DNA of 64,000 bases from Fictibacillus phosphorivorans (GCF_023715845.1 NZ_JAMBOR010000001.1:1-64000), one strand, 5' to 3'. Counted from the stretch's first letter, positions 46,685 through 57,165 are shown. Numbers and translations are program-made. The notes: a model not told the origin generated them from the sequence alone.

Positions 46685-48283
46685 GTGAGAATTCACATTG
46701 TGCAAAAAGGGGACACACTTGACAAAATAGCTGAAAAATATGATGTTCCTGTGAATGAACTAAGAAAAGCAAATCCTGGTTTTTCAAAAACGGATGTAAT
46801 CGAGCGGGGGGAAAAGATTAAGATTCCAATAAAAATGCCAGGAGTAAAGAAAGAAGCACCTATTAAAGAACAGCCTAAACCTATGGCTCCTGTTCAAGAG
46901 GCACCCGTTCAGGAGATACCAAAGCCAGCACCAAAACCGGCACCGATGAAACCGGCGCCAAAGAAAGAGATGAAGCCAGCACCCGCAAAAAAAGAGATGA
47001 AGCCGGCACCAGCGAAAAAAGACATGAAATCGGGAGCAATGAAACCTTCACCGGCAAAAAAAGACATGAAGCCAGCACCAATGAAACCTTCACCTAAGAT
47101 CGAATATAAAGATGCACCAATGAAAAAGGATACCTATTCAGCTCCAATGAAAGCACCGTTGGCACCTTTGCATGATAAAGATTTTGCAGGAATGATGGAA
47201 TCTCCTAACCTTGGTCATTATGTTCCAATGGGGTACCCGAATGCAGCAAACCAGCCAAATATGGCAAACCAACCTAATATAGCGAATCAGCCAAATATGG
47301 CAAACCAGCCAAATATGGCGAATCAGCCAAACATAGCCAATCAACCGAATGTATCTGGCAAACACGGTTTACATCCTTCTGGAAAAGATACCTATCAACC
47401 AAACAAACATCCATTTTTGATGGAAGAATCTTCTGGAATGATGCAAAATATTTATGGCTCTATGCCACCGATGTTTCCTAAACCGCAAACCTATTCACAA
47501 ATTCCTCAAGGGTATGGGATGATGCCTCCTCAAGGGTTTAGCGGAATGCCGCAGCTTTATGGAGGCGGATACCCACAAGATGGTCAGCAATCTGCAGGAA
47601 TGCAGCAGGGCAGCATGCCTTTTGGTGAATTTCCTGACACGGATATGGATCAAATGCCAGCAGGTGAGTACACGCCAGGGCAACCCCAAACTCAACAAGG
47701 CATGATGGGTATGCAGCCTATGGGTGGTATGCCAGGTGGTGATATGTCACAAATGGGTCAAATGGGTACGATGCAAGGTATGCCACAGATGGGTCAGCAA
47801 ATGGGTATGATGCCAGGCATGCCGCAGTCAGGTCAGATGGGTCAGATGGGTGCTATGCAAGGCATGCCACAGATGGGTCAGCAAATGGGTATGATGCCAG
47901 GCATGCCGCAGATGAGCCCGATGGGTGAGATGCCAGGCATGCCACAGATGGGTCAAATGGGCATGATGCCAGGCATGCCACAGATGGGTCAAATGGGTAT
48001 GATGCCAGGCATGCCACAGATGGGTCAGATGGGTATGATGCCAGGTATGCCACAGATGGGTCAAATGGGTATGATGCCAGGCATGCCACAGATGGGTCAA
48101 ATGGGTATGATGCCAGGAATGCCGCAAATGGGCCAAATGGGCATGATGCCAGGCATGCCACAGATGGGTCAAATGATGCCGCAGGGCCAAGGTATGGGAA
48201 TGCCAGATCCATTTTCTCAAGCACAATCCCGTGATGAGGATTCAGATCATGGCGATGCAGAGGACATAGACGAAAATGAATAG
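46685..48283 (+). CDS. safA: SpoVID-associated spore coat morphogenetic protein SafA
   Basis: Inner-coat organiser that binds SpoVID and the cortex. 532 residues from GTG 46685 (AGGAGGGAG upstream; product begins MRIHIVQKGDTLDKIAEKYD). Residues 1-46 are a LysM domain. Then come a Pro/Ala/Lys region with repeats of KPAPAKKEM (about 80-140), six ANQPNM-type hexapeptides (47246-47353), a Met/Pro/Gly-rich part, and six tandem 12-residue units MMPGMPQMGQMG (47963-48178) before an acidic tail. The repeats are much more regular than I expect in B. subtilis SafA. Likely in one mother-cell operon with the kinase-like gene that overlaps its end. Confidence 0.88.
   Translation: MRIHIVQKGDTLDKIAEKYDVPVNELRKANPGFSKTDVIERGEKIKIPIKMPGVKKEAPIKEQPKPMAPVQEAPVQEIPKPAPKPAPMKPAPKKEMKPAPAKKEMKPAPAKKDMKSGAMKPSPAKKDMKPAPMKPSPKIEYKDAPMKKDTYSAPMKAPLAPLHDKDFAGMMESPNLGHYVPMGYPNAANQPNMANQPNIANQPNMANQPNMANQPNIANQPNVSGKHGLHPSGKDTYQPNKHPFLMEESSGMMQNIYGSMPPMFPKPQTYSQIPQGYGMMPPQGFSGMPQLYGGGYPQDGQQSAGMQQGSMPFGEFPDTDMDQMPAGEYTPGQPQTQQGMMGMQPMGGMPGGDMSQMGQMGTMQGMPQMGQQMGMMPGMPQSGQMGQMGAMQGMPQMGQQMGMMPGMPQMSPMGEMPGMPQMGQMGMMPGMPQMGQMGMMPGMPQMGQMGMMPGMPQMGQMGMMPGMPQMGQMGMMPGMPQMGQMGMMPGMPQMGQMMPQGQGMGMPDPFSQAQSRDEDSDHGDAEDIDENE
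47246..47353 (+). repeat. six 18-bp tandem repeats inside safA
   Basis: Six in-frame copies encoding ANQPN followed by M, I or V. Synonymous changes between copies (CAG/CAA, CCA/CCT/CCG) show they are not freshly duplicated. Confidence 0.85.
47963..48178 (+). repeat. six 36-bp tandem repeats inside safA
   Basis: Six in-frame 36-bp units encoding MMPGMPQMGQM plus G or M. Units are almost identical in DNA, so copy number is likely to change by slippage or recombination. Related, less regular units extend upstream to about 47740. Confidence 0.9.
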
Positions 48284-49262
48284 AAATAATAGAGACGGTT
48301 TCCAAGGAGATCGTCTTTTTTTAAAAAAAATGAAAGAAGTCGGTTTAAACATCATTGATTATGGTTTTTTTCGAGATAATGTTATCTGGATAAAAACATC
48401 AGCAGGGAAGTATGTATTAAAAGGTTTTCATCGTGAAGAAACGTGCAAGAAGCAAATCATGATCTCGGATTTATATATCAGTCAGAAGCCAAGAATCATG
48501 GGGACGTATACCCGTTTTCAAAATAATAAACGGTATATACATTTTGGGGAATACTTTTGGGCTATCATGCCATTTTACAAAGGTGATGGTTTACATTTTG
48601 GTAATCAGAAAGACGTAATTGCTGGAATAGATGCAATAAGCAGATTCCATAGCTTTTCAAAAAGTATTCCATCTGACGTTTACAACAGCATACCTTCTTA
48701 TTCACTTTATAAAAAATGGAGTGAAAGATACAATACATTCAAATACAACGCTAGAAGAGCAAAATGGAGTAAAGAGATGCAGCCTTTGGTTCCAGATATC
48801 CTTATGTGGGGAAGTTGGTGCCTTGAACACTTTGACCATTCTGCTGTCGAATCCCTCGAGCAACAAGCATACAAAAGAAGGGAAATTACACACGGTGATG
48901 TAGCGCCTCACAATTTTGTGCTGAATAGAGGGAATTCAAAGGAAGCGTACCTTATAGATTTTGACCTTTTTGCAGCCGTACCACAAGCTTATGACTGGCT
49001 TCAGTATGCCAACCGTATTCTTCCTTTTTGGTTTTGGTCTTATTCAAAGATGGAAGAGATGGGCAATAAGGATTATTTACAGTGGTTTAGTAAGAAGTGG
49101 TTCGTTATTTGTTTAGTATTCCCAACTGATTTATATAGAGAATGGAACCGTGCAATAAAATCTGGAGACAAAGAGTTAATCAAGAGTGTAGAAAGGTTTA
49201 CGCTACGTGATTATTCTTATAGAAAAAAATTCGTGGATAGAATAATAAATATGATAAAATAA
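48276..49262 (+). CDS. CotS/YutH-type aminoglycoside phosphotransferase-family protein
   Basis: 328 residues with an intact kinase-like core: N-lobe lysine strand SAGKYVLKGFHRE, hinge FWAIMPFYKG, catalytic loop ITHGDVAPHNFVLN with HGD, and the metal site AYLIDFDLFAA. It resembles the spore-coat kinase-like proteins CotS and YutH. The start ATG 48276 is inside the end of safA (8-base overlap), so it is co-produced with SafA in the mother cell. Unlike YsxE in this window, both catalytic Asp residues remain, so phosphotransfer is possible. The substrate is unknown; coat proteins or polysaccharide are guesses. Confidence 0.85.
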   Translation: MNRNNRDGFQGDRLFLKKMKEVGLNIIDYGFFRDNVIWIKTSAGKYVLKGFHREETCKKQIMISDLYISQKPRIMGTYTRFQNNKRYIHFGEYFWAIMPFYKGDGLHFGNQKDVIAGIDAISRFHSFSKSIPSDVYNSIPSYSLYKKWSERYNTFKYNARRAKWSKEMQPLVPDILMWGSWCLEHFDHSAVESLEQQAYKRREITHGDVAPHNFVLNRGNSKEAYLIDFDLFAAVPQAYDWLQYANRILPFWFWSYSKMEEMGNKDYLQWFSKKWFVICLVFPTDLYREWNRAIKSGDKELIKSVERFTLRDYSYRKKFVDRIINMIK

Positions 49263-49293
49263 TTCCATCCTACATTTAACAGATTAATTTAAG

Positions 49294-49326
49294 CCTCCTC
49301 TTGCCACCCTAAGAGGTGAAAGGAGG
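49294..49326 (+). promoter_or_regulatory. hairpin overlapping the ribosome site of the lipoprotein gene
   Basis: CCTCCTCTT (49294-49302) can pair either with AAGAGG (49311-49316) or, using CCTCCT, with the ribosome site AGGAGG (49321-49326). The two pairings are mutually exclusive. It could be a weak terminator for the gene upstream or a translational switch. Confidence 0.4.
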
Positions 49327-49334
49327 TTTTTCCA

Positions 49335-49922
49335 TTGCATAGAATAGCGAAAACGCTCGCCTTAACAATCCTAGCTGGAGGTCTTGTGGGCTGTAACGGT
49401 GTAAATGAATCTCAGGATAGAAATGACAATGATGTTCGCCCGATAGGATACTATACCAATGAGGGTGATAATCGCGGTGATCTTGACCGAGGAAGTGGAT
49501 TCATTACCGATATAGCAGATCGAGATGTGGAAGATCATACCGCAACCTATCACGAGGATTACGATGGTGCCCTTGCTGAACGTATCGCCGATAAGGTGAA
49601 CGAAATTCGTGGTGTAGACGATGCTCACGTTATTCTTGAGGATAACAACGTCATTGTAGGAGTAGACACGAAAGAAAACAAAAAGGCAGAACTGACGAAA
49701 AAAGTCAGGGAGACCGTAGCAAATTTGGCACCGGATCGTGACGTAAAAGTTGTTACAGACCAAAAGCTTGTCGACCGCATTAAAAATGTAGAAGATGATC
49801 TGCGCGATGGCCGTCCGTTAGCGGAAGTAGAATCTGATGTGCGCGGAATCATGGGAGACATAGTTGATGCAGGAAGTAACCTTGGGAATGCGATAAAACG
49901 TCCTTTCGAGAATAATCGATAA
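49335..49922 (+). CDS. YhcN/YlaJ-family sporulation lipoprotein
   Basis: 195 residues. A lipoprotein signal peptide ends in the lipobox LVGC (lipidated Cys at residue 20). The mature part has the YhcN/YlaJ fold: ALAERIADKVNEIRGVDDAHVILEDNNVIVGVD, like bacterial BON/spore lipoprotein modules, and an acidic linker. Relatives are forespore proteins of the inner spore membrane in Bacillus. The start is TTG 49335, 8 bases after AAAGGAGG. Neither ylaJ nor yhcN of B. subtilis sits at this locus, so I give no symbol. Confidence 0.85.
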   Translation: MHRIAKTLALTILAGGLVGCNGVNESQDRNDNDVRPIGYYTNEGDNRGDLDRGSGFITDIADRDVEDHTATYHEDYDGALAERIADKVNEIRGVDDAHVILEDNNVIVGVDTKENKKAELTKKVRETVANLAPDRDVKVVTDQKLVDRIKNVEDDLRDGRPLAEVESDVRGIMGDIVDAGSNLGNAIKRPFENNR

Positions 49923-49927
49923 CCATG

Positions 49928-49957
49928 AAGAGAACAGTTAAGCTGTTCTCTTTTTTT
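49928..49957 (+). terminator. terminator after the lipoprotein gene
   Basis: A 9-bp stem (49929-49937 with 49943-49951), 5-base loop, T7. Confidence 0.85.
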
Positions 49958-49986
49958 GTTCTAGATAAGGAATTTGGAGTGTTCTA

Positions 49987-49995
49987 TGTTACAAT
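49987..49995 (+). promoter_or_regulatory. possible extended -10 promoter of ruvAB
   Basis: TGT TACAAT (TACAAT at 49990-49995) 48 bases before ruvA. No -35 at the right distance. Confidence 0.4.
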
Positions 49996-50042
49996 AAGAA
50001 ATAGAAACATACGCTCGGTAATGAGTTTAAGGGGAGAAAAAG

Positions 50043-50636
50043 TTGATCGAAAGCATTACAGGAAATGTAGAGTACATAACAGCGGAATACATTGTTATCA
50101 ACAATAACGGAATCGGGTATAAAATTATTTGTCCGAATCCATTTATTTATAAATTAAATGAACAAAAAACGGTTTACACGTATCATTACGTTAGAGAAGA
50201 TGTACTGGCTTTGTATGGATTTATAAATCGAAACGAACGAGATCTGTTCTTAAAACTTTTAAATGTTTCTGGAATCGGTCCGAAAGGTGCTTTAGCTATA
50301 GTCGCGTTTGGTCAGCCTGAACAAGTCGTTAATGCAATTGAACATGAAGACGAGAAATTTTTAACAAAGTTTCCGGGTGTCGGTAAAAAGACGGCCAGAC
50401 AGATGATTTTAGATCTGAAAGGGAAGTTATCCATATTTACAGATGCTGATCTATCAGAAGGACTTTTTGCAGAGATTGAGACGATAGGTGACGAACTCGA
50501 TGAGGCAGTAGAGGCACTTACGGTTCTCGGATACGGAAGAAAAGAAATCCAAAAAGTTCTGCCTGAGCTGAAGAAAGAAAAAATGTCTGCGAATGAGTAT
50601 GTAAAAGCAGCTTTAAAAAAGTTAATGAATGCATAA
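50043..50636 (+). CDS. ruvA: Holliday junction helicase subunit RuvA
   Basis: Binds four-way junctions as a tetramer and loads RuvB. 197 residues: OB-fold N-terminal domain, two helix-hairpin-helix motifs ([16 protein letters not shown] and [19 protein letters not shown]), and the small C-terminal domain III that contacts RuvB. The start is TTG 50043 with AAGGGGAG. ruvB follows 14 bases on. In B. subtilis bofC is next to ruvA; it is not here. Confidence 0.96.
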   Translation: MIESITGNVEYITAEYIVINNNGIGYKIICPNPFIYKLNEQKTVYTYHYVREDVLALYGFINRNERDLFLKLLNVSGIGPKGALAIVAFGQPEQVVNAIEHEDEKFLTKFPGVGKKTARQMILDLKGKLSIFTDADLSEGLFAEIETIGDELDEAVEALTVLGYGRKEIQKVLPELKKEKMSANEYVKAALKKLMNA

Positions 50637-50650
50637 GGACGTGAGGATGG

Positions 50651-51652
50651 ATGGAAGAGAGAATTGTTTCTTCAGAAGAACGCCAGGATGAAGCTGTCAT
50701 GGAATTAAGTCTGCGTCCGGAGGCTCTGGATGAATACATCGGTCAATCATCAGTAAAGGAAAACCTTAAGGTATTTATTAAAGCTGCAAAACTGAGAAAT
50801 GAGCCGTTAGACCATGTGCTTCTTTATGGTCCTCCTGGTCTTGGAAAGACGACGCTTGCTTCTATAATCGCAAATGAAATGGAAGTGAACATTCGTACAA
50901 CAAGCGGCCCCGCTATAGAACGGCCTGGAGACCTTGCTGCTATACTAACATCTCTTGAACCAGGTGATGTGCTCTTTATTGATGAGATCCATAGACTATC
51001 ACGTGCAATAGAAGAGATATTGTATTCTGCGATGGAGGATTTCTGTCTAGATATTGTGATCGGAAAAGGGGAAGTGGCGAGATCTGTTCGCTTGGATCTG
51101 CCGCCTTTTACACTTGTTGGTGCCACAACAAGAGCTGGTTCTTTGTCAGCACCGCTCAGGGATCGTTTTGGAGTGATGGCAAGATTAGAGTATTACAACA
51201 CAGAGGAACTCTCTGAAATTGTCCGACGTACCGGCGATGTGTTTGGCATTAAAGTTGATGACCTTTCGGCTGAAGAGATAGCGAGAAGATCTAGAGGAAC
51301 GCCAAGGATCGCAAATAGGCTTTTAAGAAGAATACGGGATTTTGTTCAAGTGGAAGGCAAAGATAAGATTACCATGTCGATTTGCCAAAAAGCACTTGAA
51401 CTGCTCCAGGTTGACCGTTTAGGTTTGGATCATATTGACCATAAATTATTACTAGGGATCATTCATACATACAAAGGTGGTCCTGTAGGTCTTGAAACCA
51501 TATCTGCCACGATTGGTGAAGAATCCATGACGATCGAAGATGTTTATGAACCTTATCTTCTTCAGATTGGTTTTTTGCAGCGGACTCCTAGAGGGAGAAT
51601 GGTAACAGGGCAGGCTTATCAATATTTTGGACTGGAGGCGTCCACTGAATGA
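50651..51652 (+). CDS. ruvB: Holliday junction branch migration ATPase RuvB
   Basis: AAA+ motor of branch migration. 333 residues. Walker A is GPPGLGKTT, Walker B is [10 protein letters not shown], sensor 1 is LVGATTRAG, arginine finger region LRDRFG, and the C-terminal winged-helix domain binds DNA ([15 protein letters not shown]). ATG 50651 follows GTGAGGATGG. The stop overlaps the next gene in ATGA. Confidence 0.97.
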   Translation: MEERIVSSEERQDEAVMELSLRPEALDEYIGQSSVKENLKVFIKAAKLRNEPLDHVLLYGPPGLGKTTLASIIANEMEVNIRTTSGPAIERPGDLAAILTSLEPGDVLFIDEIHRLSRAIEEILYSAMEDFCLDIVIGKGEVARSVRLDLPPFTLVGATTRAGSLSAPLRDRFGVMARLEYYNTEELSEIVRRTGDVFGIKVDDLSAEEIARRSRGTPRIANRLLRRIRDFVQVEGKDKITMSICQKALELLQVDRLGLDHIDHKLLLGIIHTYKGGPVGLETISATIGEESMTIEDVYEPYLLQIGFLQRTPRGRMVTGQAYQYFGLEASTE

Positions 51653-51840
51653 ACCGGCTTTTTATTATTGCAGGGATTGTTCTGATTATTATAGGATTAA
51701 TAGGTACGTTCATCGGGAAACTGCCAGGAGACTTAGTGTGGAAAAAAGGAAACACTACTGTATATTTTCCTATAATGACCTCTATTATCATTAGTGTTGT
51801 CCTCTCCCTTATCTTTATGATCATTGGACGATTTAAATAG
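51649..51840 (+). CDS. DUF2905 small membrane protein
   Basis: 63 residues with two membrane helices around the conserved turn [13 protein letters not shown], the mark of DUF2905. The function is unknown; the family is widespread between ruvB and queA in Firmicutes. It overlaps ruvB by four bases and lies 18 bases before queA, so it is part of the operon. Confidence 0.9.
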   Translation: MNRLFIIAGIVLIIIGLIGTFIGKLPGDLVWKKGNTTVYFPIMTSIIISVVLSLIFMIIGRFK

Positions 51841-51858
51841 AAAGCAGGAATTTAATCA

Positions 51859-52887
51859 ATGAAAGTAACAGATTTTGATTTTCATCTGCCAGAAGAACTG
51901 ATTGCTCAAACTCCCTTAGAGAACAGGACTTCATCGAGGCTGATGGTTTTAGATAAAGAAAGCAAAAGCATCACACATGAACATTTTTATGACTTGAAGA
52001 ACCATTTAAAAAAAGGAGACTGCCTCGTTTTAAATGATACTAGAGTTCTCCCAGCCAGATTATTCGGTCAAAAGTCGGATACTGGTGCGAAAGTAGAAAT
52101 TCTGCTTTTAAAAGAAGAAGGGCAGGATACTTGGGAAACGCTTGTTAAACCGGCAAAAAGGGTAAAGCCTGGAACGGAAATTACATTTGGTGATGGAAGG
52201 CTGAAAGCGGTATGTGTAGGTGAAAGCAATCATGGAGGAAGACAACTAAAATTTATCTACTCAGGGATTTTTTATGAACTTTTAGATGATCTTGGCCAAA
52301 TGCCTCTTCCCCCTTATATTAAGGAACAACTTGAAGAAAAAGATCGCTATCAGACGGTGTATGCGGTTCATCAAGGTTCTGCTGCAGCTCCCACGGCAGG
52401 TTTGCATTTTACTGAAGAAATGATTGAAGAAATCAAGGCTTCTGGTGTTCATGTCACGTTCATTACCCTTCACGTAGGGCTTGGAACGTTTAGACCTGTA
52501 AGTGTAGACGATATTCTTGAACATGATATGCATGCAGAGTTCTATCAAATCACAAAAGGGACAGCTGAACTGTTAAATCATGTTCGTGAATCAGGCGGAA
52601 GAATTATAACCGTTGGAACGACAAGCACACGCACTTTAGAGACGGTTGCAAATAAATTTGATGGGAAGTTCGAAGAAGACTCCGGATGGACAGATATATT
52701 TATTTATCCAGGGTATGAATTTAAAGCCATTGATGGATTGATCACGAATTTCCACTTGCCTAAATCAACTTTAATCATGCTCGTAAGTGCATTTGCAACG
52801 AAAGAGTTTGTTATGGAAGCATACAATAGCGCCGTTGAAGAAAAGTATCGTTTTTTCAGTTTCGGTGATGCGATGCTTATACTTTAA
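51859..52887 (+). CDS. queA: S-adenosylmethionine:tRNA ribosyltransferase-isomerase
   Basis: Makes epoxyqueuosine on tRNA from preQ1 and AdoMet. 342 residues. Landmarks are [13 protein letters not shown] at the start, [39 protein letters not shown], and [13 protein letters not shown]. The Shine-Dalgarno GCAGGAATTTAATC is weak. Followed 16 bases on by tgt, which acts one step earlier in the pathway. Confidence 0.97.
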   Translation: MKVTDFDFHLPEELIAQTPLENRTSSRLMVLDKESKSITHEHFYDLKNHLKKGDCLVLNDTRVLPARLFGQKSDTGAKVEILLLKEEGQDTWETLVKPAKRVKPGTEITFGDGRLKAVCVGESNHGGRQLKFIYSGIFYELLDDLGQMPLPPYIKEQLEEKDRYQTVYAVHQGSAAAPTAGLHFTEEMIEEIKASGVHVTFITLHVGLGTFRPVSVDDILEHDMHAEFYQITKGTAELLNHVRESGGRIITVGTTSTRTLETVANKFDGKFEEDSGWTDIFIYPGYEFKAIDGLITNFHLPKSTLIMLVSAFATKEFVMEAYNSAVEEKYRFFSFGDAMLIL

Positions 52888-52903
52888 GGGGGATTATCTT
52901 TAA

Positions 52904-54046
<1,143 letters not shown>

Positions 54047-54068
54047 CCTATAGAAAGGGGTGAAAAAA

Positions 54069-54338
54069 ATGGATGCAATTAAAAGTTTATTGCCAATTAT
54101 TTTTATGTTTGCAATTTTTTATTTCCTGCTAATCCGTCCACAGCAAAAGAGACAAAAAGCTGTTAGGGATATGCAGTCTAACCTGAAAAAAGGTGACAAA
54201 ATTGTTACGATTGGTGGTTTGCACGGAACACTGGAAAGTATCGATGATACGATCGCGGTTATTCGTACAAATGATGGTGCAAAGCTAACATTTGATCGTA
54301 ACGCTATCCGTGAAGTGAAAGAAGAAGCAGCTCTATAA
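54069..54338 (+). CDS. yajC: preprotein translocase subunit YajC
   Basis: Small partner of the SecDF complex. 89 residues: one N-terminal membrane helix (LLPIIFMFAIFYFLLIRPQQK) and a cytoplasmic domain (GDKIVTIGGLHGTLESI). ATG 54069 is preferred over GTG 54060, which sits in the AAAGGGGTG ribosome site. secD and secF, its functional partners, are 3.3 kb downstream. The gene ends at a perfect bidirectional terminator. Confidence 0.93.
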   Translation: MDAIKSLLPIIFMFAIFYFLLIRPQQKRQKAVRDMQSNLKKGDKIVTIGGLHGTLESIDDTIAVIRTNDGAKLTFDRNAIREVKEEAAL

Positions 54339-54343
54339 TGAAA

Positions 54344-54375
54344 AAATAAGACCCGTCGAACGACGGGTCTTATTT
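54344..54375. terminator. bidirectional terminator yajC / minus-strand gene
   Basis: A perfect 15-bp inverted repeat (54344-54358 with 54361-54375) between convergent genes, A-rich on one side and T-rich on the other. It contains the stop codon of the minus-strand gene. Confidence 0.9.
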
Positions 54376-54759
54376 ATAGGATTGTTTATGGCTGCTTAGA
54401 TTAACACCCATAATTCCTCCGAGCATCGCTAATAAAAGAAACAACCCATGATACATATACTGTGAGGAGTTAAATGTGCTCTGATACCCTAAATATTGTA
54501 TGAGAAAAACAAGAAATGAAAAGAGGAGACTGGTTCCACCTCCAAGCAGCCATCCTTTGCTTTGTCCTTTTTTGCCTGAGATAAACCCTCCAATAAATAA
54601 AGATAAAAAAGATAATCCAATTGTTACCCATTTTAACGATGATTCGGTTAAGCCTGTAAATCGCAATAATAGTGAAAGGACTAAACTGCAAACCATAATC
54701 ATAAGAAGAATTGCTATTAATCCGCGTCCCATTGAAGAAAACATATGTTTCATCCCCAT
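54370..54759 (-). CDS. TIGR04086-family membrane protein (YrzE-like)
   Basis: 129 residues with four membrane segments; typical pattern GRGLIAILLMIMVCSLVLSLLL at the N-terminus and GGFISGKKGQSKGWLLGGG in the middle loop. B. subtilis YrzE occupies the same place between yajC (yrbF) and yrbG. The start is ATG 54759 because AAGGAGG lies 6 bases before it; longer in-frame starts have no site. Function is unknown. Confidence 0.85.
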   Translation of the reverse strand: MGMKHMFSSMGRGLIAILLMIMVCSLVLSLLLRFTGLTESSLKWVTIGLSFLSLFIGGFISGKKGQSKGWLLGGGTSLLFSFLVFLIQYLGYQSTFNSSQYMYHGLFLLLAMLGGIMGVNLSSHKQSYK

Positions 54760-54944
54760 TTTGATCCTCCTTATCCCTGCAAGCTTTCTATATACTTTAT
54801 TCATCACTGATTAGAATTAGAAGTACAAGCAATCGATTTTCCCACTACTTTCCATAATTTGAATACCTGGCAAAACCTTCGTATCATGATTTTTCATATC
54901 TGTGCCACACTAACAATGAAAATAACATGGAAGGAGGGGAATTT

Positions 54945-55604
54945 ATGGAGTTATATACGATTATATTCAGGACACTTTTTATATACTTTTTAATTATTGT
55001 GGTATTTCGTATGATGGGTAAAAGGGAAATCGGTAAATTATCAGTAATCGACTTTGTGGTATCCATCATGATTGCTGAGTTAGCTGTTATCTCTATTGAA
55101 GATCCCGAAGCCCCCATGATAAATTCCCTTATTTCTATATTAGTTTTGTTCGGTATACAACTTATACTGGCGGTAATCTCCTTAAAAAGCAGAAAGATGA
55201 GGGAGATCGTTGACGGGAAGCCTTCTATCATCATTAAAGAAGGAAAAGTAGATGAAGAAGAAATGCGAAAGCAAAGATATAACTTTGATGACCTCTTAAC
55301 ACAGTTACGGGAAAATAATATTAGAAGCCTTAATGAAGTCGAATTTGGGGTATTAGAAACAACGGGCAAGTTATCAGTGATCAGAAGGGATGATGACTTT
55401 GAAAGAAGTCCTCTTCAGATGATCCTTCCTCTTGTCCTTGACGGGAAGATGATCGAAGACAATTTACAAAAAGTTGATAAAACGGCGTTTTGGTTAAGGC
55501 AAGAATTAAAGAAGGCCGGTTTTAAAGAGATTAAAAACATTTCATTTTGCACGTTAAACGCCGATGGTTCCCTTTATGTGGATGAGAAAAATGAAAAAAA
55601 ATAA
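54945..55604 (+). CDS. DUF421 membrane protein (YrbG/YetF-like)
   Basis: 219 residues. Three N-terminal membrane helices (FRTLFIYFLIIVVFRMMGKRE, LSVIDFVVSIMIAELAVI, LISILVLFGIQLILAVISL) are followed by the cytoplasmic DUF421 domain (GKPSIIIKEGKVDEEEMRKQRYN). Several paralogues in Bacillus are spore-membrane proteins. ATG 54945 follows AAGGAGGGGAATTT. It converges on spoVB with a shared terminator. I found no clear sporulation promoter in the 135 bases upstream. Confidence 0.88.
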   Translation: MELYTIIFRTLFIYFLIIVVFRMMGKREIGKLSVIDFVVSIMIAELAVISIEDPEAPMINSLISILVLFGIQLILAVISLKSRKMREIVDGKPSIIIKEGKVDEEEMRKQRYNFDDLLTQLRENNIRSLNEVEFGVLETTGKLSVIRRDDDFERSPLQMILPLVLDGKMIEDNLQKVDKTAFWLRQELKKAGFKEIKNISFCTLNADGSLYVDEKNEKK

Positions 55605-55629
55605 AAGGTGGGTGTTAAACCCACCTTTT
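55603..55629. terminator. bidirectional terminator DUF421 gene / spoVB
   Basis: A perfect 11-bp stem (55603-55613 with 55619-55629) with a 5-base loop, between convergent genes; the spoVB stop codon falls in the loop. Confidence 0.85.
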
Positions 55630-57165
55630 AATGATAGGGATATGTTTCAGATCTTCTTTTCCTAACAGCCTGAAGAAGATGAGCGTGAATAAATAGATGC
55701 CGCACGTCGCGGTTACGCATACAGCGAGACCTTGTAGTGGAGAGAACTTCGGCATCATAAATTTGTACAGATAGCGTGCACTTGCACCAGTAATAAAAAT
55801 GGAGAACAAAGAATAGGCAAAATCTTTGATTACAATGGTATAACTTATCGCTTTAATCACAGTGGCAAAATGAAGCAATGTTACAACTACGATGCTAATA
55901 ACGATTGCAAGTGCCGCGCCCATAATACCAAATTCCGGACGAGTAGCTAGGGCAAAGATCGCTGCAAGCTTTACAAGAGCACCAATCAGGCTGTTAATCA
56001 TAGCAGACCTTGCGAGATCGAGTGCCTGAAGAACGGCTTGAAGCGGTCCTTGAAAATAAAGAAAAAAGAAAAATGGCGTCATGATCTTTACATAGGAAGC
56101 AGATGCTGGTGAATTGTACATAAGATCCATGATCGGAACTGCAAACACATATAAGATAACAACAGCTATGCCTCCAGAAAGCATGGCTAATTTTAATGCC
56201 TGATTAAGTCTATGCTCGATAAGATGGTATTTTTTTTGTGCATTCGCTTCGCTAATAGCAGGGACTAATGAAACAGAAAGCGAATAGGTAATAAACGTTG
56301 GCAAGAATAAAAGAGGAATAACATAACCCGCCAGCTCTCCGTATTGAGCAGTTGCGACAGCCGTTGTAACACCAGCGATCGCTAAACTGTTTGCAACAAC
56401 AATGGGTTCAAAAAAATACGATACAGATCCAATCAGTTGACTACCCGTAGTGGGTAGTGCAATATTTAATAAATCTTTAAGGGTCTCGTGACCTTCTTTT
56501 AACTGTTTGAAAAAACCTTTTCGTATTCGCATCTTCTTTTTAACCTTAAACATGGAAAACATGTATAAGAGAGAAGCTAACTCACCGATAATAACTGATA
56601 TCATAGCTCCGGCCGCAGCGAAATGCACACCGTATGGAAGGAATAATCCTGTAAGGAGTGCTACTAAAGCGATCCTTACAACTTGTTCAATAACTTGTGA
56701 ATATGCAGATGGGCGCATATTTTGAAGACCTTGAAAATACCCCCGTAGTACGGATGAAACGGCAACAACAGGAACTACAGGTGCTATGGCGAGTAAAGGC
56801 CATATCGTACGGTCATCGGTAAAAAAATGCTTCGCTAACAAGGGAGCAGCAATAAACAAACCTATTGTAATAATGATGCTTAATACTCCGGTAATCGCTA
56901 AAGAGACGATCAGTATCTTTTTAACCTTTGCTCGGTCCCTTGTCGCATCAGCCTCTGCGACAAGTTTTGAAATAGCGACTGGAAGTCCTAGCCGGGTTAG
57001 TGTAACAGCAAGCAGAAAAGTCGGAACTGCCATCATATATAGTCCGACACCTTCATGTCCCATTACCCTGGCCATCACAATGCGGTTAACGAAGCCGAGG
57101 ATTCGCGTGATCAGCCCCGCTAAAATAAGTAATAGAGTTCCTTGTACGAGTGTTTGTTTAGTCAT
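55615..57165 (-). CDS. spoVB: stage V sporulation protein B, MOP-family flippase
   Basis: Polysaccharide-type lipid flippase (MATE/MOP superfamily) needed for spore cortex peptidoglycan. 516 residues with about 14 membrane segments; start MTKQTLVQGTLLLILAGL is the family N-terminus, with conserved RIVMARVMGHEGVGLYMM and TRLGLPVAISKLVAEA. ATG 57165 is used (AAAGGACAGG upstream); a longer frame lacks a site. A weak sigma-E-like CATATAGT -10 occurs on the minus strand about 40 bases upstream, but its -35 is poor. Confidence 0.94.
   Translation of the reverse strand: MTKQTLVQGTLLLILAGLITRILGFVNRIVMARVMGHEGVGLYMMAVPTFLLAVTLTRLGLPVAISKLVAEADATRDRAKVKKILIVSLAITGVLSIIITIGLFIAAPLLAKHFFTDDRTIWPLLAIAPVVPVVAVSSVLRGYFQGLQNMRPSAYSQVIEQVVRIALVALLTGLFLPYGVHFAAAGAMISVIIGELASLLYMFSMFKVKKKMRIRKGFFKQLKEGHETLKDLLNIALPTTGSQLIGSVSYFFEPIVVANSLAIAGVTTAVATAQYGELAGYVIPLLFLPTFITYSLSVSLVPAISEANAQKKYHLIEHRLNQALKLAMLSGGIAVVILYVFAVPIMDLMYNSPASASYVKIMTPFFFFLYFQGPLQAVLQALDLARSAMINSLIGALVKLAAIFALATRPEFGIMGAALAIVISIVVVTLLHFATVIKAISYTIVIKDFAYSLFSIFITGASARYLYKFMMPKFSPLQGLAVCVTATCGIYLFTLIFFRLLGKEDLKHIPIIKRWV

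Noticed and set aside
47828-48305. Long minus-strand frames opposite the safA repeats (132 and 150 codons)
   Set aside because: They are antisense shadows of the 36-bp repeats, giving His/Leu-rich or Ala/Ser-rich repeats with no start signals.
54884-55369. 161-codon antisense frame opposite the DUF421 gene
   Set aside because: The plus strand encodes a complete DUF421 protein with a strong ribosome site.
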